DNA of 64,000 bases from Saccopteryx bilineata (GCF_036850765.1 NC_089493.1:128284239-128348238); one strand, 5' to 3'; shown: positions 21,839-32,730, counted from the stretch's first letter. Numbers and translations are program-made. Notes: generated by a model not told the origin, from the letters alone.

Positions 21839-23530
21839 TTATAGGGTTCCAGATTTTTCTGTTTCATGAGGGCAGGTTTCAGGGTTGGTGTGTAGGGTTA
21901 GGTAGATTTTTCCAATTTTCTGATTGGTGAAGGTCTGCATGCAGTTCTGTAAGAAACTAGTGAACAAACGTAAGAGGCAGGGTCCAAAAGTTTGAAAAAT
22001 AAATAGGAGAGTGAGTGGACTAATGAAAGGCAATAGCCAAGACACCAAGTTGTGCGAAACCACTGATTCCATGACTCGGTTTGTTTTTTACGAATTTGCT
22101 GGGCTTCAGAGAGAGAGAGAGAGAGAGAGAGTAGGAATAAGACAGGGCAGTGGCCAGTCCCCCTGCCCCTAGACCTATTTTTACAGAGATTTTTAGGCAA
22201 CAAGAAGAGGAATTACCTGTTTAGCTCGTTTGGTCCTTAGATGGACGGGTAGTGAGTGTACTAGGAATTGGAAGAGGCTCATGGAGTGGGATTAGGTTGA
22301 TATTTGGGGTGAGATAGATTAGGGTACAGGTTTCTGTCCAATTAGTAGGGAGATACATATAAGTGTTGGTCCCACACAAGTAGAAAACCCCTGATTGGGT
22401 GATACAGGATGAGAGGTGGATAGAGAATTGATGGACAAGGGGTTGGTTTCGTCCGTCTGACTCTGAACTCTAGACAGTCAAGGTGGAGGAAAGTGCAGCC
22501 CCGACTAGGGGGGGAGACATGGTTAGAGGCCTGCTTTGAGCATTGCAACCATGTGGTAGGGGTAGTGAGCCAGGGACATAGCTGTGTGGTGGGATAGGAG
22601 CATTTATGTTGTGAAGCTGTAAGAATAGGGGGTCCTGTGAATCTAATGGGATTAGAAAATAATCTGTTTGTTTTTGGAGAAATTTGATAGTTGACCTGAT
22701 GATTGTGATGGTTTTTGGGAAATTGGATAGTTATTGTGGTGTTGCAGAGGTTAGAAGGGAGATGACCCACTGGGACAGTACCTTGAGCAGTAAATCATAA
22801 AGGGGCAGGTGAAAGCAGGGGAGTGTTCAGGGTGACTGGTCCCCGAGCAGGGGGAATTTGGGTTTTTAATTTTTTGAACTGGGAATAATAGGTTTGATAT
22901 AGGTTATTTGTTCAGTTGGTGGCTGAAGTGGGATAATTCCCTATAGGAGTGTCTGCTCTCTCAAAGAAGGAAGCCCCTTTTTGGGTTTGGTATGTGAGAA
23001 CTGTCCATAGAAGGTGGGTGTTGTTTTTGGGATAGGGAGGGCAGAGTAGGCTGAGGAGGACATAGACATACACATCCAGCAATTAACTGCATAGGAAGAA
23101 TTAGCTTTAATTAAAAGTCTTCAAGTGAGGTTAAGAGAGCATTCTGTATATGTGGCCTCTAGGAGAGAGGAGATGGGGGCGGCATATGTGGTGCCCAGTA
23201 AGAGAGAAAGTAGAGCTGGTGTTAGGAGATCAAGAACTGGGGACATGGTGGTTGGGCTTAGGGGTGATTAAGAGGAAGAGAAGAGGAAATTGAAAAGCCG
23301 CTGTTTCTTTTGGAGATAATTCAAGTAGAGAACCTTGCCAGGCCAAGTCTCGCATCCAATTGAGGAGTCTGTCAATTTTACTGGAATGAGGCCTAAACCA
23401 GGAGAGGTCCTCGGAGGCCTGAGCAGGAAGAAGAAGAATCTGGCAAGGTAGTAATCGGCAGTTGCCTGTTGTGAGTGCCTGCTGGACTGGGCAGTATGGT
23501 GGGATATGGCCTCTTGGAGGAGCATTATGA
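21839..23530 (-). pseudogene. Class I ERV envelope relic (surface and TM)
   Basis: From about 23530 down: a signal/surface N-terminal part, then a segment near 23050-23110 with NCWMC, i.e. the CWxC motif of gamma-type surface subunits. A proline/threonine-rich surface region follows (22342-22770), and the TM end (21839-22203) has a membrane-spanning stretch (about WLLPFISPLTLLFIF) and a cytoplasmic tail. A (GA)n run at 22109-22131 falls within TM. Stops and frameshifts occur throughout, so no functional envelope is possible. Confidence 0.7.
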
Positions 23531-23599
23531 GATGGACTGAACTGGTTCTTCTGGATTAGGGGAACATGTGGAGATTTTGAGATACAGAGGACCTGTGGG

Positions 23600-23835
23600 G
23601 GTGGAGATATAGGTTTTAGGGGTATTAGTGGTATGAGGCTTAATGTGGGAGAGGTGAGTCCAGTGTGAGTCTCCTTCCACTTTGATGGTGGTAGGGGTGG
23701 ACAGGATAACAGTATGGGGCCTGTCCAGGTAGGCTGGAGAGGGGTTTTTCCCCATGACCTCCTGTAGACCTGGTCCCCAGTGAGGATTGATAGGTGTGAG
23801 TCCATGGTTGGAAAGGGCTGAGGAAGGAGTTTGTC
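23600..23835 (-). pseudogene. Class I ERV integrase C-terminal fragment
   Basis: Carries the gamma-type integrase SH3-like end: GDQVYRRSWGKTPLQPTWTG followed by a KV(W/E)G-type segment. It is only the C-terminal part; the DDE core is absent upstream, where an envelope segment (23836-24150) is joined instead. Confidence 0.7.
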
Positions 23836-24150
23836 AAACTGGGAATAGTAGGTTTAGTATAGCTTGTTTGCTCAGTTTGCAGCTGAGGTGGGGTCATCTC
23901 CTATGAGAGTGCTGGCTCTCTCACAGCAGGTGGCCCCTTTCTGAATCTTGTACATGAGAGAGGTGTGAAGGAGATGAGTATTATTAAGAGGAATAGGGAG
24001 AGCTGAGTAAGCTGAAGATGACATGGACAGACATATCCAGCAGTTGGCTGCATAAAAGGAGTTAGTCTTGATTATGAGATTTTAATTAAGATTAAGAGAG
24101 TTTTTTTAGATGAGAGGATTTTAAGAGGGAGGGTATGGGGGCAGAGTATG
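23836..24150 (-). pseudogene. Displaced duplicate of envelope surface segment
   Basis: About 315 bp alignable to 22880-23190 in the same orientation, including the CWxC motif (here NCWICLSMSSSAYSALPIP against NCWMCMSMSSSAYSALPIP). It lies upstream of the integrase fragment, where pol sequence should be. The two copies have diverged considerably, so this is not a recent tandem duplication. Confidence 0.75.
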
Positions 24151-24228
24151 CCTTTAAGGGTAAGGAGATAAGAAAGCATAGAGCAAGCTGCAATCTCCAT
24201 CCTGTCTGTTATTAAAGGCTAATCATAG

Positions 24229-25305
24229 TTACTCACGGATCAGGATGTTTTTCTTTTCTGGGATTTTAGTCAGACTGACCTTGGTGGGCCCTAAGGGGGA
24301 GCAGGCATATCTAGGTGATGATTCAGGTTGACTGGAAGGGTCATTCATAGGCATGTGTGGAGATGGAGCTTCCGTTTTCTTTAACCTGGAGACATGAAAC
24401 CAGGGGGCCTTTCCCTGGAGTTTTGCAGCCATGGGGGTGGTGGGGAGAATCTTGGGATTCACTATGCTGGGTGGTAGAGGTAAATTTATAACAGAATTGG
24501 GCAAATCTGGCTGGCTGAGAAGCAGTAACAGAGCCAACTCTGAGGACAGGAAGTGAAAGGAGAGAGAGACTCTGAGTTTGGAGAGTAGATTCTGGCCTAA
24601 AATAGGCATAGGGCATTGAGGCAGGAGGAAAAAAGAGTGTGCAAAGGAGACACCATGTATTAGACAAGGCTGTGGATCTGTGGCCAATAGGGAGGAAATA
24701 AGACCATCAACATCCACAATAGAGATCTTTAAGGGATGAGCAGGACTAGAATATTTGGGATATTTGGGCAAGGCAGAGTAAGTGGCCCCTGTGTCTATAA
24801 GAAATGAGATCAGCTTACCTGCTACTTGGATGGTTACCCTAGGCTCTTTGATGGTGATGTGAGATAGGGTCAACAGCCCGGGGCACCTTCAGTTATCAGT
24901 GTCAAGTGCCAGCAGGCTGGGCAAGGTTAGGTCTTAGGTGGCTGGGGTAGGGGTAGAAGAGACTGAACCCTCCCTTAGAGAAGCGAGGAAGCAGTCTACC
25001 TTCCAGTGTTCCTTTTTCCCACAGTGAAGACAAGGCCCTGGCAGGGCTGAGGAGCCAAACAGGCTTTGGGTTACCTTCTTTTCCATATTTGAAGCAGGAC
25101 TCTGGTGGAGTCTTACGAGACCCCTTAGGGGTGTTGGAGACTTTAAGAGCATCCACCAAGAGCTGGTATTTTGCCTGATCTCTTTTGGGCTGTCTGCCTT
25201 TTCCTGTTCCTCTTGGTTATTATAGACCAGCAGTTCTCAACCTGTGGGTTGCGACCCATAGGTTGAGAACTGTTGTTATAGACCTTAAAAACCATGCTCA
25301 GTAGA
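24229..25305 (-). pseudogene. Class I ERV nucleocapsid-protease relic
   Basis: 24902-25159 holds a degenerate zinc knuckle (CFKYGKEGNPK: the histidine is missing and only the first cysteine is clear). 24229-24873 is the longest open frame of the provirus (214 codons) and contains the aspartic protease motif LIDTGATYSALP, so the catalytic DTGA is intact, plus a flap-like region and a proline-rich tail. The start at 24873 is only the first methionine. The sequence upstream (to 25305) resembles the gag end SMVFKVYN and is fused directly to RT sequence. Confidence 0.75.
25228..25275. mobile_element. 48-bp TIR-only hAT MITE (SPIN-like ends)
   Basis: Sequence starts CAGCAGTTCTCAACCTGTGG and ends in its near-perfect reverse complement, with almost no interior. 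A perfect 8-bp target duplication TTATAGAC lies at 25220-25227 and 25276-25283. The termini match the 1914-2117 element, so this is the same or a very close family reduced to its ends. Confidence 0.85.
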
Positions 25306-26400
25306 TCTCATTGAGCGGTTTGACTAAGAGAGCAAAATTGGGAATCCAGTGTCTAAAGAAGCCTATTAGACTGAGGAAAGAAAGGATTTGATCTGTGGTG
25401 GTAGGTGGTTGGAGACTGTGGAGGGTCTGAGTTCCATCTAGGGTGAGACCTCAGGTGGTGGGAGTTAAGGCGATGTCTAGATAGACTACGGACTGACAGT
25501 GAAGTTGAGCCTTAGCAGAGAAGATGCGATATCCCTTCATGGCAAGAAAGTTAAGAAGGGTGGAGGTGTGTGTCCTTGAGGCAGGCAGGGAGGGGCTGCA
25601 GAGGAATAGGTTATTTATATATTGTAAGAGAGTACTAGTTTTGAGATTGTGTGCTGCTAAATCCTGAGCTAGTGCCTGCTCAAACAGGTGTGGGCTGTTT
25701 TTGAACCCCTGGGGTAAGACAGTCCATGTAAGTTGCTGAGCTGCATTAGTGTCCAGGTCAGTCCAAGTAAAGGCAAACAGAAAGGAAGAGTCAGGGTGTA
25801 GAGGAATGGTAAAGAAGGCATTCTTGAGGTCTAGGACCCTGAAGTGAGTGGTGTTTGAGGGAATGTGTGACAGTAACCTGTAGAGCAGGGGTTGGGAACC
25901 TTTTTGGCTGAGAGAGCCATGAATGCCATATATTTTAAAATGTAATTTCATGAGAGCCATACAATGACTCGTGTACGTTATGCATTATCCAATAAAAATT
26001 TGTTGTTGTCCCGGAGGACAGCTGTAATTGGCTCCCGCCACCTGCAACCATGAACATGAGTGGGAGGAAATGAATGGATTGTAATACATGAGAATGTTTT
26101 ATATTTTTAACGTTAGTATTTTTTTTATTAAAGATTTGTCTGTGAGCCAGATGCAGCCATCAAATGAGCCACATCTGGCTTGCGAGCCATAGGTTCCTGA
26201 CCCCTGCTGTAGAGATTAGGGACTACTGGATGGAGGGGAATTATTGCCTCATTGATTAGGTGGAAAGCTTGTATGAGGCAATAAGCCCCTGAAGGTTTTT
26301 GAACAGGAAGGATGGGGGTATTGCAGGGAGAGTCCATGGGGATGAGTAAGCCTTGATTTAAGAGGCAGGTAATTATTGGTTTAAGGCCTTAGAAACTGAC
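25306..26400 (-). pseudogene. Class I ERV reverse transcriptase fragment, out of order
   Basis: RT fingers segment (SPCNTPILPVQKPSG) at 26280-26340; after the MITE, the palm (FRVLDLKNAFFTIPLHP) and LPQGFKNSPHLFEQAL. The catalytic box reads YINN instead of YxDD, so both active-site aspartates are lost. Coding ends near 25310 in a connection-like segment and joins gag C-terminal sequence. It lies between p12 and nucleocapsid, the wrong place for RT. Confidence 0.75.
25886..26206. mobile_element. Non-autonomous hAT element (321 bp)
   Basis: Starts CAGGGGTTGGGAACC and ends GGTTCCTGACCCCTG. A perfect 8-bp duplication CTGTAGAG lies at 25878-25885 and 26207-26214. Its first 78 or so bases are nearly identical to the left end of the autonomous hAT at 48762, so it is a deletion derivative of that family. 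Confidence 0.9.
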
Positions 26401-26532
26401 AAAGTTACACATTAAACAAAGATTTTACATATAAATTATAAATTAAGAAATTTAAATAAGCATGCTTTACTTGTTTCAATTAAAATTATAGTAGAGATAT
26501 TTTCTGATAAACAAAGAGACAAAACAGATTAC

Positions 26533-27290
26533 TTACTCACATAGCTTAATAGACAATTCTGCTTTTTTAAGTTTTTTGAAATGGCAGGGAGTTGTCAGCA
26601 TAGAGGGGAGGAAGAGAGAAAGCAGATGGATGGACAGTGTGAACAGCTGGATGGAAAGAAGGAGGGTCAGAATCTGCAGGAGGATGAGGAGGAGGTTGAA
26701 GTGCTCGTGGTGGTGCCACATGGTCAGAGGAGTAAAAAAGATTAGAGCTCTGAGGAGAGGGGAGGGGATGAGGGGGAGAAAAGCCCAGTCCCCTATGAGG
26801 AGAGGGGAGGGGAGGAAGAAGAGAAAGGCACCAGCATAACCTGTAAGGAGGGAGGAGGGGTTTAAGAACACAGTGGAGAGGGGAGGAGCCCCTGGCCAGC
26901 AGGGGAGGAGAAAGAGAGACTGGTATTTGCAAGTGAATGAGAAACAGGACTCATAAAGGGAGGGGGCTTTCTGGAGGGAAGAGACTCAAGCAGAAGAGAT
27001 CTGCAGAGGGACCAGAGAGGTGTCCCGAGAAAGGGGTGCCCCGGAGGTCAGGCAGGAGGGGGAGAGAGTTGGGAGTTCATAGAGAAGGAAAGATTAGGAG
27101 TGGAGGTTTTAGGTGAGGTTTCTCTGGCCAAAAACGGCCTGCGAGTAGAACAAGCAGTACAGAAATTAAGGACAGGAGAGAAAGCCTGTACATAAGGAAT
27201 CTCTGAGACCTTCCCAGTCCAGTGGCAGAAATTATCTAGGTCCTGGAGGATGTTAATATCAAAAGTTCCATTTGGGCCAGTAGGAGCCAT
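26533..27290 (-). pseudogene. Class I ERV gag matrix and proline-rich (p12-like) relic
   Basis: Begins MAPTGPNGTFD at 27290, about 610 bases after the primer binding site. A cysteine-containing matrix-like part is followed by a very proline/serine-rich region (26567-26932), purine-rich on the plus strand. Capsid does not follow; RT sequence begins after an AT-rich junction near 26400-26530. Confidence 0.55.
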
Positions 27291-27881
27291 TATCTAGTCT
27301 GTACTGAGGCCATGCAGTGTTACAGAAGAAGATTAATTATTTTGGTTTGAGATCTGAGAGACTGAGTTTGGTGAGGTTTTTTAAGACATCTCAAGGGAGT
27401 AGCCTCTGAGGGTTGGGACCAGGAGGAGCCCATTGTGGGCTGAGAACAGAGAAAGAGAAGAGCGTCCTCTGACTCTTTGAACTATTCTTTTATACTGTAT
27501 GTGGAAAGTGAGAAGACCGGTTGTCACCGGGAATCTTGCTTTCAAAGGGGAGTGGAGCAACCTGGCTAGGTGCCTAGACTTTTGAGGATGTCCATGTTAA
27601 CAGGCTTCCCGGAGTAGAGACCTCCCAATTAGCGACCCTGAGAGGAGAGAGAGTGAGGGTGAGGGATGAATAGGGCCTACTGGAGATGGGAAAGAGCAGA
27701 AACTCCTTACCTTCTGGTCCAGCAGGGGTTTGAGACAGGGTCAGGTAGCCAGCCAATCAACCTACGTTCACACAGCCAAACAGAATCAGGGAATAAGCCC
27801 AGGATGAGCTGCCACTGCCCACTGCTTCCCTGGTAGTAAGTTTGGCTGGTGGAAGGGATCATCCAGGCATCCGATACCCTG

Positions 27882-27899
27882 TCCCGGGTTTCGGCACCA
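27882..27899 (-). promoter_or_regulatory. Primer binding site, tRNA-Phe
   Basis: The minus strand reads TGGTGCCGAAACCCGGGA, matching all 18 bases of the complement of the tRNA-Phe 3' end as I know it, two bases after the 5' LTR. Among human groups this primer typifies HERV-F/H-related class I elements. Confidence 0.85.
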
Positions 27900-27901
27900 A
27901 A

Positions 27902-28244
27902 TGTTAGACTCCATCGGAGTCTGAAAAGATCAGTGTAATAGGCTTTACTGAAAGGAACCCTGCCGGGCTGACTCGTAAGGGAGAGTTGTGCCAAGAACAG
28001 GCTAGGACGTGCTTTTTTAAGGGTTTGGGGAGGGGGGGTAAGAAGGGTTGTGGGGTATTAGCTGACTGGCTGCTGGACAAAGGATGGTCTTTTATGGAAG
28101 TTTGAGTATATTTAACTTCTAGTGGTTTTCAATTATCCAGGACTTCTCGGCTTGTGACATCAGACATTCCTTTGTGGTTGGTCATCTACCACAAGCCCTG
28201 AAATGAAACTTGTGCCGGCAAAGTTAAAGAAATGAACCCTAAGA
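27902..28244 (-). repeat. 5' LTR of class I provirus
   Basis: 343 bp, partner of 21308-21645. A short T/A-rich element and a TTTAAATATAC-like promoter stretch are shared by both copies. Flanked on the right by the GTAGG duplication. Confidence 0.9.
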
Positions 28245-28439
28245 GTAGGGAGTTGTGAGGGGGGCACCGAGTCTAGATCCTCTGGTCTTGCCCATCACAC
28301 TAGGAGAGGAGTGGTGGTCAGGTCTGTGTCCTCTGGAGAGTGTGAGGATCTGCCCTTGGGGACAGCATTTTTGTCCCTTGGGCGTTTCCAGGTGCAGTTG
28401 GCAGTGAGCAGCCCTGAGCCAGGCCTGCCTCTGACATTC

Positions 28440-28620
28440 TTTTTTTGTTTGTTTGTTTGTTTTATTTTTTATTTTTCTGAAGTTGGAAATGGGGAGGCAG
28501 TCAGACAGGCTCCCGCATGCACCCGACCAGGATCCACCCGGCATGCTCACCAGGGGGCGATGCTCTGCCCATCTGGGGCATTGCTCTGTTGCAACCAGGG
28601 CCATTCTAGCACCTGAGGTG
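28440..28620 (-). repeat. Truncated long-type SINE
   Basis: Minus-oriented 3' half only: T-rich tail, GTATTTTTCTGAAG-like end, then body to about 28620. The tRNA head is missing, and a second SINE follows directly. Confidence 0.8.
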
Positions 28621-28629
28621 CTCCCATTC

Positions 28630-29029
28630 CTTTTTTTTTTTTTTTTTTGTATTTTTCTGAAGCTGGAAACGGGGAGAGACAGTCAGACAGACTCCCGCAT
28701 GCGCCCGACCGGGATCCACCCGGCACACCCACCAGGGGCGACGCTCTGCCCACCAGGGAGCGATGCTCTGCCCCTCCGGGGTGTCGCTCTGCTATGACCA
28801 GAGCCACTCTAGCACCTGGGGCAGAGGCCAAGGAGCCATCCCCAGCGCCCAGGCCATCTTTTGCTCCAATGGAGCCTTGGCTGTGGGAGGGGAAGAGAGA
28901 GACAGAGAGGAAGGAGGGGGGGTGGAGAAGCAAATGGGCGCTTCTTCTATGTGCCCTGGCCGGGAATCGAACCCGGGTCCCCTGCACACCAGGCCGATGC
29001 TCTACCGCTGAGCCAACTGGCCAGAGCCC
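28630..29029 (-). repeat. Long-type tRNA SINE, full length
   Basis: A T run at 28632-28649, body, then the reversed tRNA head (GGGAATCGAACCCGGGTCCC, GCTCTACCGCTGAGCCAACT) ending near 29029. It is a well-preserved copy and produces long chance open frames on both strands. Confidence 0.85.
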
Positions 29030-29336
29030 AGCTAGACAAAAGAGTTTCTAACACAACGCTGACTGACACCTACCCAAAGTAGAAAGAGGCATAACTTGGA
29101 AAGTATTATGAGTGTGGCTTTTGAAGCCTGTAGTGACTCCCAGCCAGATTCATGGGAAACCTACACAATTTTAAAGAGAATTTCCCTGGAAAAACTACTA
29201 CTAACTTGGATTAAAAGGAAAAGAAACATAAACATGAAAAGGTCTCATTGCTCTCAACTTTTCATAGCAGGAAGCAGGTAGTAGAGATAGCCATCCAGCC
29301 GTAAACATCTATTAATTATTGGAAAGGAAAGATGTC

Positions 29337-29596
29337 AGCCCTGGCTGGTTGGCTCAGTGGACAAAATGTCAGCTAGAGTCTGTGTGTACCAGGTTTGATC
29401 CCTGGTAAAGGCACATGAGAAGCAACCATCTGCTTCTCCACCCCTTCCTCTCCCTCTTCTCTCCCTCTTCCCCTCATGTAGCCAGTGGCTTGATTGGTTT
29501 GAGCATCAGCCCCAGATAGGGGTTACTGGGTGAATCCTAGTTGGGGCGCATGTGGGAGTCTGTCTTTGTTCCCTCCTTTCACTTAAAAAGAAAAGA
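29337..29596 (+). repeat. Long-type tRNA SINE, internally shortened
   Basis: Divergent head (CCCTGGCTGGTTGGCTCAGT) and shortened body. A perfect 14-bp duplication AAAGGAAAGATGTC lies at 29323-29336 and 29597-29610. Confidence 0.85.
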
Positions 29597-29812
29597 AAAG
29601 GAAAGATGTCTCAGATGGTGAAACTCAGAGCCTAGAGTGTGAAGCCAAGAACCAAGGAGAACAATGATTAGGGAAGCACTCCCAGAAAGCAGAAACTAAG
29701 CCCTATTTAAGGAAAACTATTTGCCCCAACAATTGGGGAAACTGCTGACATTGCCCAGCTAGGTTTCAAAATTACAGTGGAACAGTGACTGCTATGTTTC
29801 TCCCATTTACTT

Positions 29813-30163
29813 CATTTTTTTTTTTTTTGTATTTTTCTGAAGTTGGAAACAGGGAGGCAGTCAGACAGACTCCTGCATGTGCCCGACCGGGATCCACCCA
29901 GCATGCCCACCAGGGGGCGATGCTCTATCCATCTGGGGCATCGCTCTATTGCAACCAGAGCCATTCTAGCGCCCCACAGAGCCATCCTTGGCGCCTGGGC
30001 CAACTTTGCTCCCATGGAGCCTTGGCTGCGGGAGGGGAAGAGAGAGATAGAGAGGAAGGAGAGGGGGAGGGGTGGAGAAGCAGATGGGTGCCCTGGCTGG
30101 GAATCAAACCCGGGACTCTTGCACGCCAGGCTGATGCTCTACCACTGAGCCAACTGGCCAGGG
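29813..30163 (-). repeat. Long-type tRNA SINE
   Basis: T run, body and reversed tRNA head ending GGCCAGGG. The duplication CCCATTTACTT at 29802-29812 and 30164-30174 shows a complete insertion. Confidence 0.88.
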
Positions 30164-30174
30164 CCCATTTACTT

Positions 30175-30759
30175 AATTTTTAAATGGAGGTGTCTCTTGG
30201 GGGCTAGCCAATCCCTGTCTCACCATTTTCCATTGAGGGTGTCAAGGTCAAATAAATTGTCTTTTTAATTTATAGGTCACTGGACCAACATGAGCACTAT
30301 CCAAGGAGCTATACTAAATGAGCCCTTTCTACATCTGAATTTGATTAAGAGGATGAAATCTTGCACTTGAAATATGATGCTATAATTGGTTGAAACTTTG
30401 AGGATCTTATGGGGATGAATGTATTTTGTGTGTTGGAGAGATGTGAGTCACCATGGCCAGAGGGCAGATTATGGCAGGTCATTATAATGGATCTCAGTGG
30501 GTCCTGCCTTCCTATGTTCACACTTTTTTAAAAGTGATGGTTCCTCTTCTTTCATCGAGAGGTAGAATTAATCCTCAACCCTCTTGATCTGGGCTGATGT
30601 AATGACTTACTTTTTTCAATAGACTGTGACACATGTGACCTTGTGTTAGTTCCAGAGCTAGACTTTTGAAGCTTCTAATGTTCATCCTTTAGAATGCTGC
30701 CCTGAGCCTACCATGTATGAAAGCCAGTCAAACTATAATTTTTGTTGATTTTATTTGTG
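30175..30759. other. No feature recognised
   Basis: About 585 bp with no gene; possibly an old repeat near 30540-30700 that I cannot name. Confidence 0.45.
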
Positions 30760-30850
30760 GCTATACCCCAGCACACAAAATAATATCGGGCATACAGTAG
30801 GTGCTCTGCTCAATAAACATTTGTCAAGTAACTGAATACATGAATGAAGA
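30760..30850 (+). repeat. MIR/L2-type 3' tail
   Basis: GGGCATACAGTAGGTGCTCT...CAATAAACATTTGTCAAGTA is the common 3' end shared by MIR and L2 elements. Confidence 0.6.
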
Positions 30851-32395
30851 AGTTTCTGGAAAGTGGACATCTAGCTGCTGTGGACAGAGAGCCTATTTGG
30901 CATTGAGCCAATGTTGCCCTTTTCAGTCACTTAGTGACCCCTGGGTCTGTTTGACAGTTTAGACTCTTGGGAGGGAATTATGATGGCTGGTTATCTGGGA
31001 GGGAAGAATGAAATAAGCCTTGGGATGCTCAAGGCTGCTACTGACCTGGTGGTCATCCTGAGAACTTCGCTCCGCTTGGAGTCTCCCTGTGCCTCCGGCT
31101 CCTGACTTCAGCATCCTTCAATTGTCTGCCAGGAAAGCAGCTGCTATCTCTTCTGTTTATGATGTGAGAACTAAAGGTAAATGCCTCAAAACCATTTTGA
31201 ACTCACAGAGGAGGGAGCCAGTGGAGCTGAGGACGTTATTTGGGAAGAGACAACTCCTTTGAAATCAGAAATTGCTGGATCACACAGTCCCCCAACCACG
31301 GGAGTGGAATTAAGGAGGAATTTTCTTAGTAGTCACAACTTCAAAAAAATGATCTTCTAGATGGCCAAAATAAATTCACATTTACACTTCAATCAGAAAT
31401 CCCTTTGTAGCACGTGGGAGGGGAGGGTTCGGTTTTCTAAGATCACAAATGGCCAGCTGTCCTCTTCTGAAGAAGCGAGTCTGTGAGAAGGACCGCCCAT
31501 GGTCTGCGAACTCTCCTGCTAATTAGAGAAGTGAGACTAATTTCAAGGACTTCAACTTCTATTAGTTTATGCTGAGCTTGTTGGTAATGAAGCTGTGTGT
31601 GTTCGTTTCTGAAGAAGAAAACATTAGAGAGGAAAAGAACGGGTGTGAGGCTGTGCTGTTTGTTCCTGGAACTTCGTTCTGTTCATTGAGGAAATAACAC
31701 ATCATTGAATGCATATTACAGTGTCATCAACACCACTGCCACTTGCTTGAGCTTCTAAAAGGGCCCAGTGTGGTGAGCCCACGATGGGGAATCAATTTTA
31801 ACATGATTAAAACTCAAACTTACTGTGGTCACTGAGCCATAGATCATAAGAGCAACTTCAACATGGGTGTAATTGTTCCTAGACACACAATTCAATCATG
31901 GCCACCCTTCCCCCTGTTGACACCCACACAGGAAGGTTTTCCTCTGGAGCTGAAGTTCCAGTCACAGCTGATGTTGAGGAAACCAGTGGTTAGTGTTGGC
32001 TATGGTGCTGAGATTCCACCCTCCTCTCCTGAGCCGGAGCCCTACCTACTCTCTCCAGCATCTGAGGTGTACCTGGAATTGAATTGTTCTCTTCTTTGAA
32101 GTGAAAGCCTCCTTTTTGCTTTGGTTAGTGTAAAGTTTGTCCAGATTCTGTCAATCCCAGCCTGATGAAGAATTTTACATTGAGGTAAAACATGTACCTT
32201 TACTAATCTCTGCAGCTTCACTCTGAGTAACATCTTAGCCCCGAGATGAGCTTGATCCTGTAACTGCTGCAAAGGATTTCTGAAGGAAGGCTAATGTGGA
32301 CTCCAAGGCCTGGTGCTCCCTATCAGGCTGGCTAACAAGATATGCATGTGAAAAGAGGAAGTATGGAATATATCTACTTCTTTTTAAAGGCCTTG
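30851..32395. other. No feature recognised
   Basis: About 1.5 kb of single-copy-looking sequence without a credible exon or RNA gene. Confidence 0.5.
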
Positions 32396-32730
32396 TAACA
32401 ATTTTTTTTTAAGGTGAGAGGAGGGGAGATAGTGAGGCAGACTCTCAAATACACCCCGACTGGGATTCACCTGGCAACCCTATCTGGGGCTGATGCTTGA
32501 GTACCAAGCTATTTTTAGCACCTGAGGGCAGTGCTCATACCAACCAAGCTATCCTTAGCACCTGGGGCCGATGTTCGAACCAGTTGAGCCACTGGCTGCA
32601 GGAGGGGAAGAGGAAAAGAAGGGGGAGAGGGGGAGGGAGAGAAACAGATGGTCACTTCTCCTGTATGTCCTGACTGGGACATCCATATGCTGGGGCCTAC
32701 GCTCTATCCACTGAGCCACTGGCCAGGACC
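32396..32730 (-). repeat. Long-type tRNA SINE, old copy
   Basis: Divergent minus-oriented copy: T run at 32402-32410, body with repeated ACCAAGCTATCCTTAGCACC-like segments, and a head ending GAGCCACTGGCCAGGACC. Confidence 0.7.

Larger units (their letters stand above)
21308..28244 (-). mobile_element. Class I (gamma-type, tRNA-Phe primed) ERV provirus, internally rearranged
   Basis: 6.9-kb provirus with two similar LTRs (21308-21645 and 27902-28244), a perfect 5-bp duplication GTAGG at 21303-21307 and 28245-28249, and a tRNA-Phe primer binding site next to the 5' LTR. The internal order on the minus strand is abnormal: gag matrix/p12, then RT, then nucleocapsid-protease, then an envelope piece, then the integrase C-terminus, then envelope surface and TM. 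Most of capsid, RNase H and the integrase core are missing. All frames are broken. Two hAT MITEs inserted later. Confidence 0.9.

Noticed and set aside
24229..24873. Functional domesticated protease
   Set aside because: The DTGA motif and 214-codon frame are intact, but the frame is only an open piece of a broken gag-pol in a rearranged provirus, and the other local copy is disrupted. Without expression data there is no support for domestication.
26567..26932. Host proline-rich protein
   Set aside because: It lies inside the class I provirus downstream of matrix and fits the p12-like gag region.
28453..29051. Several overlapping 100-146 codon ORFs on both strands
   Set aside because: All arise from the stop-poor body of the long-type SINE and recur at 11452-11859 and 29785-30183.
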